DNA from: Trichoplusia ni
Taxonomy: Eukaryota > Arthropoda > Insecta > Lepidoptera > Noctuidae
Direction: 5' to 3'
DNA length: 64,000 nt
Assembly (NCBI RefSeq): GCF_003590095.1
Contig: NC_039489.1
Location: forward strand, 6,470,407 to 6,534,406
Shown here: one piece after another, positions 1-13,856 of the stretch
How the letters are laid out: every line of letters begins with the position of its first letter
Numbering within the stretch: the stretch's first letter is position 1
Notes under the pieces: generated by a model
What the model was told of the DNA's origin: nothing
What the model saw: the letters and a program-made list of their open reading frames with translations, nothing else
Databases searched by the model: none
Program-made: the position numbers and the translations under genes

Positions 1-442
1 TAATACTATGCCAACTCCAACGTCTAATATACAAACTAGGTTGAACTAAGAAAGTAGGTGACAGCCATCGTCCTTTAAATAGGCCTGCGGTAAAACACTC
101 AAGACGATTAGATTAGTCTTGGCAAAGCGAAAGTGGAGCTTCTTGCTAGGCTGGGATAAATACAGAAATTGTGAATAGAACAGAGTATTTTTGTTCTAGC
201 TCGCCAGTGCTTTGCTTAGGTATGCCTAGGCTTATACAGTATGATTTAAAGAAACATTTTGAAGCAAGTTAAATGTTCGTAGAAATGAAAGTGTAAATAA
301 AAGTGTCTGGTATATGGATGATAGATGCAATAATGTAAATTAAATATGTGGAGAGCGAAAAAAGAGATTAATACATGTCCCAAAGTCTGTAAGTTTGCAA
401 CTCTCGAGTAATTACGAATTAGCTTTCATAAATACAACTGAT

Positions 443-785
443 GTGGAGCTCGTGGCTATGCTATAACCGCATAAGTGAAACGATCACAGGTTAAGCTATG
501 CTTGACGCGGTTGGTCCGTAGTGTCATAACGAGTTCCTCCGTGTTTCGGAAGGCACGTTAAATTGTGGGTCCCGGCTGTTATTCCTACATCTTTGACCGT
601 CGTTACAGGTAGTCAGAAGCTTGAAAAAGTCTGACAACCAGTCTAACCAAGGGGTATCGTGTTGCCCAGGTAACTGGGTTGAGGGGGTCAGATAGGCAGT
701 CGCTCCTTGTAAAACACTGGTACTTAGCTGAATCGGCTGAACTGGTAGCCAACCCCAACATAGTTGGGAAAAGGCTAGGCCAATG
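443..785 (+). mobile_element. 5S-rRNA-derived SINE, with 13-bp target duplication
   Basis: The 5' part matches the 5S rRNA internal-promoter region (gatcacaggttaagc...), and the 3' part ends 'catagttgggaaaaggctag'. AAATACAACTGAT occurs at 430-442 and 786-798, a clean target-site duplication. This copy lacks about 15 nt including the GATGGGTGACC block present in its relatives. ORF-like stretches on the minus strand are shadows of the repeat. Confidence 0.85.
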
Positions 786-798
786 AAATACAACTGAT

Positions 799-3700
799 AA
801 CTGGATTACAATTCAAGTTTTCTAATACAAAAACTATCTAAAACTTTAACTCGTATTACTAATTTCGTCTCCACTTCAGACAATCTCAATCCTTTCCGAT
901 ACATCTATAGTCTCCGATAATAACACTTTTGTGCCAATTACCTCCCATATCCGAATCAGAATGTAATCACAAACGTTCCAAGACCCGGGACAAAACGAAC
1001 GAACCCTGTGATTGCCATCCTGAATGCCTACCACCCCGTCTTAAACCAAGACTTAACCAAACGTAAAAGCAGGTCAGCGTTCTTCATTGCGTATAAAGCC
1101 ATCTCTCTTCTACAAGTCCAATTGTTCAAGGTTAGGAGAAGGTGGTAGGCCTCCAGTTGTATTCCAATCCAATTTTCTTTACTGGCTGTCTATTTTTTCA
1201 GCGGATATTTTTGAGACGATGTTTAGATCGTATTGGGTTTGGAACTTTCTAGCAATAGAAGGGTTTGCTCGGCTAGTTGAAAATTTCTTTTTTGGAAAAC
1301 ATATTATAAAATGAATGTGTCTGTATAGTGTTTGCGAAAAGTGAAAGTGTCGTTGTAAATCAACAAGATGAATCTAAATTTTTAAACTAAATAATGATAT
1401 TTAGTAAGTCCCAGCCCCAAATCGAGCTTCGATTTCAGTGCATCTATCTTGGTTGGCCTTGTTATGATGCCTATACACTTTTACACAAAACTACCTTGAA
1501 TAAATTAAGTTATATTCAACCTTAATATGAAAGGATGGTTATTAACAAACTTCAGTACCCATAGGAAAAACTATGGAATGAATCAAGGTTTAATTATGTC
1601 TTTTAAATATCTTATTAACAACATTTTATGCCATTTACAACACAAAGCAAAAACTATCAATCAGCTTAGCCTATCGTGGTCCACACAGTTACGTCATACA
1701 GCACTTAAGTTGCAAAATCAACATATTTACGACAAATAAAATAGAGAAAAAAAACAATACACAACAATGTTTTCAAGACATAAGGAAGGGGAATGACGAA
1801 CAAACAATTGAAGATTATTTGCAAGAGTTTCTCCAACCAATTCATTGTACCTACTCCTGCTATAAACAAAACAACAATGATAATTATATACCACTTATAT
1901 TTGAAGCAGTCCTCGAGCAAATCTGTCTGTCCCTTTACGAGGACCTTCGTTGAACTTGTCGTTTACACGATGTTACCAACATTTATGTCCCCGTTGTGTA
2001 TAAAACAACTAGTTTTGGTCGACACGAGATAGAGGTTACAAAGTCATATATAACGTTAAATCTTTATTACATCAGACTTGTTCTGTTTTTTAAAGGTTTA
2101 TTTTCTGACTCTGAGAATTAATTTCAGTTTTGCTATAATGTAATTCAACATTAGCTATGTACCTATTTCGTAAGGCTATTTGGGCATCTTTGTGCATGTG
2201 CCCCTTGTAAAAGTATACAAGTATTAAAAACATAACAGCGTTTCACTACGTTTAAAAAAAAAAAACACATGTTTGATATCCTTAGTGTCGTCAGTCCGAC
2301 TCACACTAAGACGGCTTTTCGGTATAGACCTTCTTTTTGATAGTATCAAATTTTCAATGTTGTGTTTCTTTCAAAATGATCGTTTATAATGTAACCTCTG
2401 TCGTACACCAACTCCATAATAAGTTCGTTACCTCGGACAAAATCTCTGGGGAATCTAAAGAAAATTTATTGTTATTAGTGTTGTACTCATTTTTACCGAC
2501 ACTAAAGTTTCTGCTAGTACCCTCAGTCCCAAAGGATGGCGTAACGGATATTGTTTATGGTACTGTCCACTGAGCATTGGGATTATGTGAATGTGGAAAA
2601 AATGCACCTTTGGATATAAAGAGAAAATTACGGTTTCCGATGTCCAGTTACAATTATTTGGGTATATTCCCGGATTTCTGATGAAATTAGGTCTATAATG
2701 GTGTAGCATGGATAAGAGTAGCTTAATGCTTTCTATTTTTAATATTTTCGGATCTTTTGTTTCATGGATTTTGTTTATTGAATTAAAGAAGTTTTTTGTA
2801 AGAAGCGAGTTTATCTTCTGAACTTATTACCAGTCGTGGTGGCGTTGTGGTTCTTTGTATGCCATTGTGTACTCGAGGCCTAGGTTCAATTATAAGAAAT
2901 TAATGGAGATTATTATGAGAAATTAATGAAGATAAATACAAAGGGTAAAAGGAAAACTTCCTAAGGATTCCTACATTAAGAATGTAAAATCGCTAATCTG
3001 CAATAAGCATGATGACCAATGCTCAAACCTTCTCTATAATATTTTGGGAAGATGCCTGTGACCAGAAGTGGAGTAACTACAGTTCTTTCGTACTAATATT
3101 TTATGAATATTGACTCAAACTATACCAGCATGCACGAACGTTTAAATTGAACGATGTGACGTCATCTTTGGTAAACGACTCGGTGCAGGAAAGTGATTGA
3201 TTGGACTGCAGATGTGCTGAACGCGCGTCGTTATGAAATGAACATTTATTTGATGGTTTGATGCTTGTGTTGAGTTTTTTTGTGATCTGTTTTATTTCTT
3301 ATGTTAAATGACCTTTCATTGAAATGGTCTGGTAGTCATAATTGGCTCTGTTTTGAAATGTTAATTAAATGGAATGGAGCATCCTTTGAATAGGAGAAAA
3401 TGTAAAGTGTTTGAAAGATTTCTTTTTTCCCATACATAGAAATAAAAGTATAAGTTGCCGTTGTCTCTCAGCGATATAAGGGATTTCTTCCATCAAATTC
3501 AATTAAAGGAAGACATTGCACTCTACTCTAATAAGCAGTAATATAAAAATCGTTAAGATGGCGTCTTTTAGGCGGCAATTAGGTTTGTTTTGACTTGATG
3601 CGAGATAGTTTTGTTTGTTGTGTTTTAGTTGTTTTGAAGTTTAATTACATTTTCATAGCTGTGACGAGTTATTGCAGTTTTATTTAGGGTATTTCAAAAT

Positions 3701-4301
3701 TATGTTTCCTTTAAAAGTAGTGAAGTTTTTACAATGTGTTTTTGCTATTATTTTGAAAACGAAAAGCATGGCGTTGTTGTAGACGATAAAGAGAGTTCAT
3801 TTTTTTTAATCACGTCAATTTATAACCTACCTAATTACTATCGAAAGTGGATTTATTAAAATGGCTGGCAGTTCAGAAGTACAGTGGACATTAAGTAACT
3901 ATAGGCCAAATAAATATTATATTTCAGACAAACGTCATTTGTATTTTACTCTTAACGTCGATTTTAATCATTTTAAGCAGTGATTATTTTAAGAAATTAT
4001 ACCGTCTTTTTTATCTACCTACCGATCACCCCCACAACAGACTATATATAACATCCTACTCAATACATTTTTATTTATAACATTTTCGTCGTTATCTTGC
4101 TACACAAAAGCCGTAAAAGGATCGCAAAAATATCAACGTTACATTCCTTCTTTGCGTTAACGAACGTCAATTTTATATCGTTATATGATAGCTTTATTGT
4201 AAGCTTGAGATATTAATACTGGGGATATAATAGTATTGGGCTAAACTGCTTTTATTGTAAAAAGTACTTAGGTATATTTTTGTTTAAGTAGGATGTATTT
4301 T
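799..4301. other. No gene recognised
   Basis: AT-rich, only short ORFs without family features. An AAGATGGCGTC motif is at 3555-3565. An A12 run is at about 2255. Confidence 0.6.
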
Positions 4302-4385
4302 TTGGAAGCAATAGCCTAGTGGTATGATCGTTGGGCTGCCAAGTTAAAGATCGTAGTTTCAGATCCCGACGTTTATGTACATAAT
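4302..4385 (+). mobile_element. tRNA-SINE head remnant
   Basis: 'atagcctagtggtatgatcg' resembles an A-box region and 'agtttcagatccc' (about 4355-4367) a worn B box. Confidence 0.45.
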
Positions 4386-6321
4386 ACAAAACAATTGTCA
4401 CTCAAAAACGGTGAACGAATCATGGTGAGAAAACCAGCTAGCTTATGTTTTTTTGTTTCATCTATCCTTAATTGATAGGTTACTAAAAATTTTGGAACAA
4501 TTTTATTACTCCTAAACTTAAATGGAAATTTTGCAGTATCGAACGAACCCCATAAAGTAATGAGGAGCTAACTACGACTGCAATAAACCTTTTTGAGATA
4601 GGACCTATTTTCTCATAACATTACAATCAGTTTATGAGAACTTGGCCGACGCACTCTAAACGTCGGCTTCCAAAATGCGAAAGAAGCCCATCGGAAAAAC
4701 TATTGGCCGACGGTGACCTGCGGTCGATGCGTGATAAACTGCTATGCATTACCGCGCACCGACTAAATGCGGGAGACGTTGCATGGCGGTTCAGGTTTAG
4801 TCAGTAAGAGTCTGACACTAACAGCTTCCTCCCCCAAGGAGATGAGCGACCCCGCCCAACAAAAGAAAAGTTTTTGAGAAATACAAAAGAGGCGCCGTTT
4901 TTAAAAAGATGAACCCGTCTGTTAATGAAATGCCTTGCATTATAAAATATCTATGTTTTGATATATTAAGATTCTGTTTTACAGCATGGCAGCAGTATTT
5001 CAATAGACGCTCTGGAATGCGTCTGAAATAGTTTCTGCACTAATATTGAATACTGTTCTTGTGTTCTATGCAGCTTTAGTACGCATGAACTGTATGTATA
5101 TTGAATATGTTTATACATAGGTAGGTATGTGTGTGGGATAGTATCAGTATTCCAAGAGTCGTTTTGTTGCGGTGTTGTTGGTAAGATAAGAGGTTTTAGA
5201 ATTGTCTGGACTTGGTTTATTATTTACAAATTTTGTACCTTAATGACAAAAGCAAAACCCGAATACAAAATTTTGCTGTATGTGTGTATGTCCGTTTGTC
5301 ACCGTGCTGCATCTTTTGAGCCGTGATGGCAATAGGGTTTATATGTTCAAAGTATTATGTAGGTATGTATTAATGTTGCAGTTATAATAACAGATGTTAA
5401 AAATAAATATTGAGTATACAAGTATGACAGCAGATGGATGCCAATGCCCGGTAGTGGGTCTCAAAATTCTTTACATTAAAAATACAACGCTAACTAAATT
5501 ATTATTCATAAATTTTAAAGTCGACTCAAAGTCAAAAGCCAAAGTCAAAGGATTTATTTTCAATTGAATATAGTTACATAAAAGGTGTGACAAAAGGTCA
5601 ATAGGTTCGGTATTCAGTCATAGGATAATGACATGCAAAAGTAGCTTATATACTATACATAATAAGATTATTTCGGAAACTTATACTGTAGAAATTATTT
5701 TATAGAGTAGAAAGGATTATCTAGCTACAAAAAAGTCCGACCACCTATATCTAGACATTCCCCCTTTCCACTAAATTCACAATCAACAACAACAACAAAT
5801 CGTCCCGCCTCACAAACGTTTACGAGCACCGCGCCATTCATGTGCGAAACTTACTTCACTACAACGATGCTTACGGTAGATACCTACGATACCTACCTAG
5901 GTAGTGGGTACCCGCATATACCTGACTACCTGCCCCTTTGCGTCACGGACTAATGGACACCTGATACCGTATCGTGTGCCACACACGACTTGGAATTTAG
6001 TGACGTATGACTATGACACAGTTTGAATGTGAATATTGTTGGTTTGGGGTAATGGCAAATTTGAAAAGTAATTAAAAAATCAAACAAATAATGAAGAGAA
6101 ACATAAATCCAGTCCAGATATTAATTATTAAATAGTCGGTTAAGTGCAAGTCAGATTTGGAATATTGAAGGTTCTGAAAAAATTGACTAATGAAAAACTA
6201 ATCGGTTATGTGACAAACATTTTTTTGAGTACCTGATTACACACACAATTTTACCGTAAACACCGTTTTTTAACTGTTTCCAATAACACAGTATACAAAT
6301 ATTTTTCAAATGTTGTCTTTT
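4386..6321. other. No gene recognised
   Basis: Only a worn repeat at 5276-5332. A 'cctacgatacctacctaggt' style low-complexity patch is at 5880-5905. Confidence 0.6.
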
Positions 6322-6351
6322 CATACGATACAGCCTGGTAACAGACGCTCA

Positions 6352-6472
6352 GACACCCTTAATATTATTTTTATAGTAAATATCGTGAGACTGATTCATT
6401 ATTAAATGAAACAACGGTATACTCACGCGTATTTATCGGGATTGCCCGACTAGTTTCAGACCCAACAGGAGT
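6352..6472 (+). repeat. Half copy of the fold-back element family
   Basis: 'atcgtgagactgattcatta' through 'cacgcgtatttatcgggatt' to 'cccgactagtttcagaccca' matches the left arm and spacer of the element in gloverin B intron 1. The right arm is missing. Confidence 0.7.
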
Positions 6473-8139
6473 ACGTTTCCGTTTTTGTATTTTGGGTACG
6501 GACTCTTAAAATATCTTCGTGTTATTACTCCTTTTATTAAAGGCTACAGCAAATCATGCCACAACTATACAAGGAAAAAGCTCAAAAGAAACCGCGGAAC
6601 CCAATTAGTAACTCTATATCCTACATAAACAATTCAATTGAAAAATAAACACATGCTAATAAATTCTATCAAAGGAAATGTATTTTAAATCTATTAGTTT
6701 CTTTCACAACACTGTTAAGCTTAAACAAAGAGAAAAGCTTTGTCTGAAATGAATTTAATATTTTTATTCTCTCTCTTTGATATTCGCTCGAATGAGCATT
6801 AATATAACTGCAGAACTGTATGCAGTAAACGTTTTGGTTTATACTTTATTAATCCGATTCGCTTGAATTAAAAAAAGATTTTTAATAAAGAGTTTTTTTT
6901 ACTTTTGAAGTAACATTATTGGGGTTGTGAAAGAAAGTCGGCTTACTATCTTGCTTCTACAATAACAAGGGATCAAATTCGAGACGAAACCTGTCGAAAT
7001 CTTGAATCGTTAAGCCCTTTAGATTGATATCTATGTAGCTGTACGTCTTAAAAAAACGAATCTAACGATTGGTACCTCTATTATGTAAATCGGTTCAGGA
7101 TATACAAGTTACTGAAGAATATATAACAAGAGTTGAACAATAAAAGAATTTATATGTCACCTAAAATTCTATTTTTAATAAGTATAAGCATTTTTATCTT
7201 CTATCCCGGCTTCTGGGATTAGAATTACGACATATCTATACGGAAATGACGTCACAATTCTATCAAAAGCAAGATAATCAATAGACTATCGAAAATGGTC
7301 GTTAACCAAACTCCTTTGCACTTGTAGAACAAAAAAACATGTAACTGAATATTCCAGTCCAGAATATCAGCACAGTAGGACAAAACCGTAGATACCGAAT
7401 GCGTATAGTACACGTATAGTATACGTTGCAAGCTATCCGAGAATTTCTGTAAACATTGATCTATTTGATATGTTCATACATTGGAAGGGATATTGCAGCC
7501 TTTGAGAATACCTCGCCGTAATCCATGTGTTTCATTTACCATGTGTTGGCAAAATAATTGGTGTTGTAATTATTAACATGTTGGTAAGTTAACATCGATT
7601 CGTATGGTAGTCGCATTAAAGTCATTGTCAAGCAAACACGTATTTTACTCCACAAAAATCCCGTTCAAGCAATAATCAATCTCAATACCTTTACCCAGTT
7701 GGATTTATGTTTTATAATCGAAATCTGTCGTATTTACATTGCTTGGGCATCGGCGAAATTCGTTAATAACTTTTATATAGCTTCTTGACATGAAAATTAA
7801 CTTATTTTAAGGAATCAAGTGGAAACGCACAAAAAATTCAGCAATCTCAATTTTTGGAACAAAAATTTCAGGTTACCGTACAAGATTATATTGAGCTGAT
7901 CAAAAATTGTCATTGGTATTTTTAATAAGACTTGATGACTCTCTATGACTCGATGTATCGAGCGACGATTTTATTTGAGACCGTTTATTCTTCAATAACT
8001 GGCAACCGTAGTGTAGGACAGCCCCCAGAAACGGAAGATGGAGAATCAAGTTTTGAGGCGCAAGTTTAATGAGGTCTACATCTAATGTCTCATGTCGTAT
8101 GTGAAAATAGTGATAGTTTTGTTAAAGATAATGCTTTAT
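6473..8139. other. No gene recognised
   Basis: AT-rich unique-looking sequence; no coding, RNA or repeat signal that I can name. Confidence 0.55.
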
Positions 8140-8413
8140 GTTGTATAGTGCCGTCTCTGACCCAATACTGCTAGTCCACCCGAAAGATGTGGTTACATTA
8201 TCCGAGACCTTAACATACATGACACTAGCTGTTACCAGAGGCTCCGAAAATGATCCCACGGAAACATACAATCGATATAAAAGTAGCCTATGTGTCAATC
8301 TAGTTTATAATCTATGTCTGTACCAAGTTTCGTTCAAATCCGTTTAGTAGTTTTTGCGTAAAAGCCCAACAAACATCAATCGATCCAACAAATTTTCTCG
8401 TCTATAATTATTA
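8140..8413 (+). repeat. Dispersed lepidopteran repeat
   Basis: 'acatacaatcgatataaaag', 'tagcctatgtgtcaatctag', 'taccaagtttcgttcaaatc' and 'cgtttagtagtttttgcgta', ending near 'attattagtaag', is a familiar high-copy lepidopteran repeat. The 69-codon ORF in it is not a gene. Confidence 0.55.
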
Positions 8414-8891
8414 GTAAGATATTTTTTATCACGAGTAAACAAGTATGAAATACAATAGCAAACAGTTTCTTCTCCATCGTGACTTATTTTACCAATTCAT
8501 TAAGCAAATTGCTTCTCCCGAAGCGGCAATTTGCGAAGATATTATAGTCCCAAACAATTATTAAAATTATCAACGTTGCCCTATGGAGATTAAATTTTTG
8601 GCTGAGTAAGGCGCGTCTTTTATTTTTTTAAGAGGGAATTTCTATTAGCTTTTTATTGAGTTTTTTTAGGTCTCAATTTACGTGTTGAAGTTTTCAATAC
8701 TTTTTTCTCATCTCTGGTTGATGAATGAACAACCTAGCGAGAGACAACCTAAAGAGAGAGAGAGACTGTGACCCCTTGAGTTTATTTCGACATTTCTTCT
8801 CAGGGTAGTCAGATAGGAAATGTCGACTCCAGCGTTCTCAAAAAAATAAGACATGTAAAAGTGATGATATATCCTACTTACAGAATAAATG

Positions 8892-8913
8892 ATTTCATTT
8901 CATTTCATTTCAT
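8892..8913. repeat. (ATTTC)n microsatellite
   Basis: About four units of ATTTC. A GA-rich run is at 8752-8765. Confidence 0.8.
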
Positions 8914-9424
8914 AGCGACAAAGTATTTAAACCGCCCAAAGGCAAGTATTTAAAAACTGAAGACTTCTGAAACTGAAGATCTCAGGAACTTACTCGTTCA
9001 GATTATGTTAGAGAAATTATTGGTATTTGTAACATCACGCTAAAACGACATATTATATAAATTATCATTTAAACATTGATATTTTTTGCTACTTCGTTTC
9101 TTTTACCACTTACCTAATTCTGTGAAGTAACGGAATTAATTAAACAAAGATAACAATCGCATTATAAATGTCAGAATTGTATTATACTGCGGTCACTTTA
9201 AAAACCGCTGCGAATTTGTTTTTTTTCTTTGTAACATATTTTGGCAATGTTGTTTTTAAGCCAGTTTGAACGTATAAGCGGAGCGGAATTTGTTGGATTT
9301 AAAATGTTAATTATTTGTTGTAAATACTAGCTTTGCCCTCTGGTTTTACTGGCTATTGAGCCGATTATTATAAAAAAACAATATTTATGTATAGATTTTG
9401 CGATGTAGCGTATAATATGCTAAT

Positions 9425-9465
9425 TTTCAGATGTCCCACTGCTGGGCACAGGCCTCTTTCTTTGT
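9425..9465 (-). mobile_element. LINE tail scrap (minus strand)
   Basis: 'tgtcccactgctgggcacag' followed by 'gcctctttc' is the reverse complement of the '...GEAxAQQWD' end of the RTE-like family. Confidence 0.5.
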
Positions 9466-10796
9466 GCATGGTTTGAGTATTGATTACCACAGATCTAACT
9501 AGTGAACTCGGATTCTAAATAATGGAATCTGACACTGCAGATTCCTCATAATGTTTTCCCTTTGTCCATGATGATACAAAATGTATTCTAGACCAGCTTG
9601 ATGTTTTCCAAAGTCAAAAATTCTTTAAATGACATAGCATCCATTTGATGAGAAAAAACAGTCTTTAATGATATTTCCCAAGTGTTGAAAACATTATCCG
9701 AGAGATAAACTTTTTTCACATTAAACCACAGCATTCTTCGTAGATAAAACTAGAAAAATCTATTTACAGAAAACAATTCATTCACAAGTACAATCGCGTA
9801 CAATCTACCGAACGTTGGTACACTCGCTAACACAAACTCTAAACAGTGAAGTACAAAATATTTTCAACGCTAAAATATTTCTGTTCAAACTGCTGAAATA
9901 GAAAAGTAGCCGCTGCTAAAGCGAGATGTCATTACATATGGATAGCGCTATCTCGCTCACACCACTTCCAGTCTTGTTAAAGGAGGTTCTATTATAGGTA
10001 CTGGACAGAGATTTTTGTAGAACATTCTTTTTTTCGCACACTCAGCAGTTTCCGCCGCGCTCCCGCTTAAATCTGAGCTTTAAAACGTTATGTGCCTGCT
10101 TAAGGGGAAGTCAAATACTTAACATTGTTTTGCTAACAAAAATAAAGACTAAACATTTTAAATATTCTTTTCAAGTTAAAATGTGGTTTTATCTCGTCTT
10201 GGTTTTGCTTTTTTTGGAGTTTTAAAACATTTCGTTTATTTTTTTGGTTGCTTTCCGATATGATACTGAAATATTAAAAAAAAGCACGTTTTCTTTGTAT
10301 TACTTTTCTTTTAATATTCCGAAGAAAATTCACAAGGGATTGCACGGAATCATGACCAAAACTTTATTAATATATTTTGTCAAATAAAAAAAATAATTGA
10401 GGCAACCTTTAATTTACTAAAAAAAATCTTATAACACCGAACAGTCTTCCAAAAGCGAATCACTCGGCATTTGAAGGCGAAACTAAATTCCAATGCGTGT
10501 CTAGAAGGCATCATTTGTTTTCCCTACAGGGCCGAAGCAACTAATGGCCCTTAGGCAACAACGAACTGCCCTCAGTCACTGTCAATTATCGTGAGCCTAG
10601 AAAGGCAAAGTAATGGCCTATAATGGATATCGGATAAAAATGGTAAGACGTTACTGTTGCTACCTATTCGGAAGCTGATTTTACTGGTAAAATACTGTTT
10701 TAGGTTGAAGTCGTAGAAGAGAAACTAGTCTAGATTTCTAACTAGTGTTTAGAAATGTTATTGGTGTAGCGTATCATAAGATTTTTTTTTTTTATG

Positions 10797-10944
10797 TAGC
10801 CTTCTTTAGATCCCACTGCTGGGCAAAGGCCTCCCCCTTACTCTTCCGCACTTCTCTATTTTGTGCAAGTTCCGGCTACGTGCGCCCCGCGTATTTGACT
10901 AGATCGTCACACCACCTTCGTCGCGGACGGCCTCGTTGCCGTCG
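10797..10944 (-). mobile_element. RTE-like LINE 3' end (minus strand)
   Basis: The minus strand reads RRQRGRPRRRWCDDLVKYAG, then a stop, then a tail close to GEAFAQQWDLKKA. It is the same LINE C-terminus as at 20665-20880 but with a stop inside the conserved block, hence dead. Confidence 0.7.
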
Positions 10945-10989
10945 TTATCATAAGATAGTAGTATTAAAATAACTTTCGTGAGGAATACA

Positions 10990-11075
10990 GTTTACTGATC
11001 GGGATAGCTTGATTTTAACCCAACAGCAGTCTTTAACCATGAGCTGATGCGGCGGCGGTCGCGAGTCGAAAACAG
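10990..11075 (+). repeat. Worn internal part of the fold-back element family
   Basis: 'ctgatcgggatagcttgatt' then 'accatgagctgatgcggcgg' and 'tcgcgagtcgaaa' match the spacer region at about 40910-40985. A shorter trace is at 44605-44645. Confidence 0.55.
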
Positions 11076-12974
11076 CTTAGTATTCGAAGGGTTAGTACCT
11101 TATTATGTAACTTACTAAGTCTTGTTCGCGGATAAACCTGCAAAATAGCCAGTTTGGTATTTATTCGAATTTAACTCAGCTTTTTAAGTTTGAAATGGTG
11201 ACAAAATACACAAACTTTCACTTTTATATTATTGCCCTTATCCGTGACCTGTAATTCCTGGTTCAACACACCAGTAGCTTTATCTACTAAGATACCAACG
11301 TCTACCTAGAGTTAAAATTCTTTCATTGTATCGTGTCACGTATTAAAGCATATCTGGGTTTGTACATTTTATTATAAGTAATTTAATAATAGTTTATATA
11401 TTTTATCTGGGATATACTATATTAGCATTTGCTTGAAGAAAAACCGTGTCAAAAAAAAACCCGCATAAAATGCTCTCCAACCTAACTTTAAAACGAAACT
11501 TTCCCTTAACATCAGAGGACGAAAACCGTGCATAATTAATATCTTTGAGCGGACACACATTGCATATTCATGAAGGCGACGCCTCAGCTTAAAACTAAAC
11601 TATAAGACTGCTTTCTGTCATTCCTAATTGACATTACTAATGTGGTAAAGTAACATTGCGGAGTGTGTTCGAAAATTGTTCGTGTTGCTGTAAGCGAAAG
11701 TTGAAATGGATAGGACATGAGATTTTATAGTCGAGATTATGTTTGCCCATTATTGTATTTTGCTTCTATTTTGCTTGATGTTAACATTAATTATTTATAA
11801 TGTGTTGCAATTATGTATAAGGTACAGCGACCACTAGGCATGCAGGGTTTTTATTTGTTTTAAAACCTTCATTCCTTTGAAAATAATTGAAGTATTACAA
11901 AATATAAAGGTGCTTTACGAGATACTGTGTTACCAATTAAAACTGGTAAAGGTTATGTATGCAGTTACGCTTTGCGAGTACTATAAAAACGAAATCCTCC
12001 AGAACTTTCAACCAATTCCAAAAAAGCTTAAGAAAAATGCTCCCAATGAGTTCTCAATGTATATTCTTTTTTCTTAAATTACCGGAGGAGATATACCACA
12101 ATAGTTTAAAATTAAGAGTCGACAATGCCCCATGACACTGCGAGATTGTCTAAAGTAACAACACCGCGTGCATTATCTACACCAGCTAACCAGGATTATA
12201 GAACCAGGTTATATGTAAGCGGTTATCAAAATTGGGTACATTTAAAAAGTATTAGCGATGACTGAAATGTGTCAAAAAATGGATGACAACTCTTGTAAAC
12301 TTAGGCTTCCCACTGCCATGCCTCTGAACAATTCGCTAAGCCTTAAAAGTATAAAAATCTCGTAGAAAATTTTACTTGTCCGTATCTTTCATAACACATT
12401 AAAACAAAAACATAACATAGTATACATATTTTAAGATGGCAAACAATTTCAATGCTTTTTTATAAGGTACCATAAAATGAAGGACAGTTTCATGCCACAG
12501 ACAAAACAGGTAATTGTACTTCGCAAAGTGTATTCCCTGGATTTGTTTTTCAAAACTTAGTAAAGGATGAACAAATATTTTTATTAATCATAACCTATAC
12601 TTAATAAAAACACGACTCCCGCATAAAGGAATATCTAGACCATAGTTGCTCTATGATTACCACAGACAGCGTAGCTAGACGTTCCTTTTGATACGAAACA
12701 CTTCATTTACACCGGTACGTAGAACAAAACATTGTTACAGTGGTTTTTACTAAGCACCATTAGGTTTAGACGCACCAGGAATTTATTTATTCTTTGGCTG
12801 TTTAAATTTAATATTTTTTCTTTAAGATTTATTTCTATATACCAACGTAAATTAGGTAATTAGTTACAGAAGGCACAATAAAAAAAGAAAATTAGATTTT
12901 CAAACAAAAGTTATTGTTATGAATAACAGAAAGTTCTAGAAACAACTTAAAATAGATCTCCATACAACATATGT
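11076..12974. other. No gene recognised
   Basis: The 66-codon plus ORF at 11877-12077 is AT-rich, lysine/asparagine-rich and starts on a non-ATG codon; nothing marks it as a gene. Confidence 0.55.
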
Positions 12975-13126
12975 ATATCATCACGCTATGATTAATAGAA
13001 GGAGAGCACTAATGAAATATGTTACGAAACGGGTGGAGAAGTGACGTGACCTCTTAAGCTATTAAGACAGTTAAAAAAAATCCTAACCATATTATTTTAA
13101 CCACTCAGACGAAGTCGCGAGCCTAG
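12975..13126 (+). mobile_element. Diverged Helitron-like 3' half
   Basis: 'catcacgctatgattaatag' (from about 12979) and 'cagacgaagtcgcgagcctag' at the end correspond to the body and terminus of the element at 31724-31979. CTAG is at 13123-13126. Confidence 0.55.
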
Positions 13127-13805
13127 CTTAAAAATGAGTAATGTCTGAAACAAAGCACGACGATCAGGATGCGTAACACAAAAAATGTATCAAAGAAGCA
13201 ATAGACTAGACAGAGTAGAGTCGAAAAATCGGAGAAGGCTTTGCCTTGCATTAAGACAGTAACTAACAAACAAATAAACAAAAAAATGTCTGCTCGAACA
13301 CCGTGTCCAAATATCCCTCATAAACTAATTCTCAACACAATCCTAACATAGATACAACGTATAGATTACTATCCGTCCCTATCTATCACAAAATACCCTA
13401 CACCGGGTGTGCTTCAGCGAGTCTGAATGAGCCTTAAGTCTAGAACAAAGGAAAGGAAGATATCAGGACACCTACCACTTACTCTTCAAGTAAGACTATT
13501 GTTGTTAGAGAGAGAGGGCGCTATATAATGTAGAGTGGCATCTCGCTTCATCCTATTATAAGACATTTCTTGGATAATGGTGGGTGGATATCAGCTGTAT
13601 TGAAGATTAAAGCTAGTGTTAAGATCCATTATGATATGAACTCGTATTTATCTAGAGTTTTGAGTTTAAGTGAAACATTTTATTTTTAAATTTGTTGTAT
13701 TGTGTTTCTAAATGAAGAGTTTAATGTATGGTAGTGATTAGTGGATAGAAGGATCATAATGAAATGAATACGTGTTTATAGCATAGGCAGAGGCTACGTA
13801 ATATT

Positions 13806-13856
13806 CCGCAACACACAACGCCATCTAGTTTCAAACTAATAAAAGCTTGTTCTAAA
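13806..13856 (-). mobile_element. tRNA-SINE tail (minus strand)
   Basis: 'acacaacgccatctagtttc' then 'aaactaataaaagcttgttc' is the reverse complement of the same SINE tail. Confidence 0.5.

Larger units (their letters stand above)
8414..10796. other. No gene recognised
   Basis: Holds the ATTTC microsatellite, one LINE tail scrap, and a small inverted pair AGCGAGAT/ATCTCGCT at 9920-9957. Confidence 0.55.
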
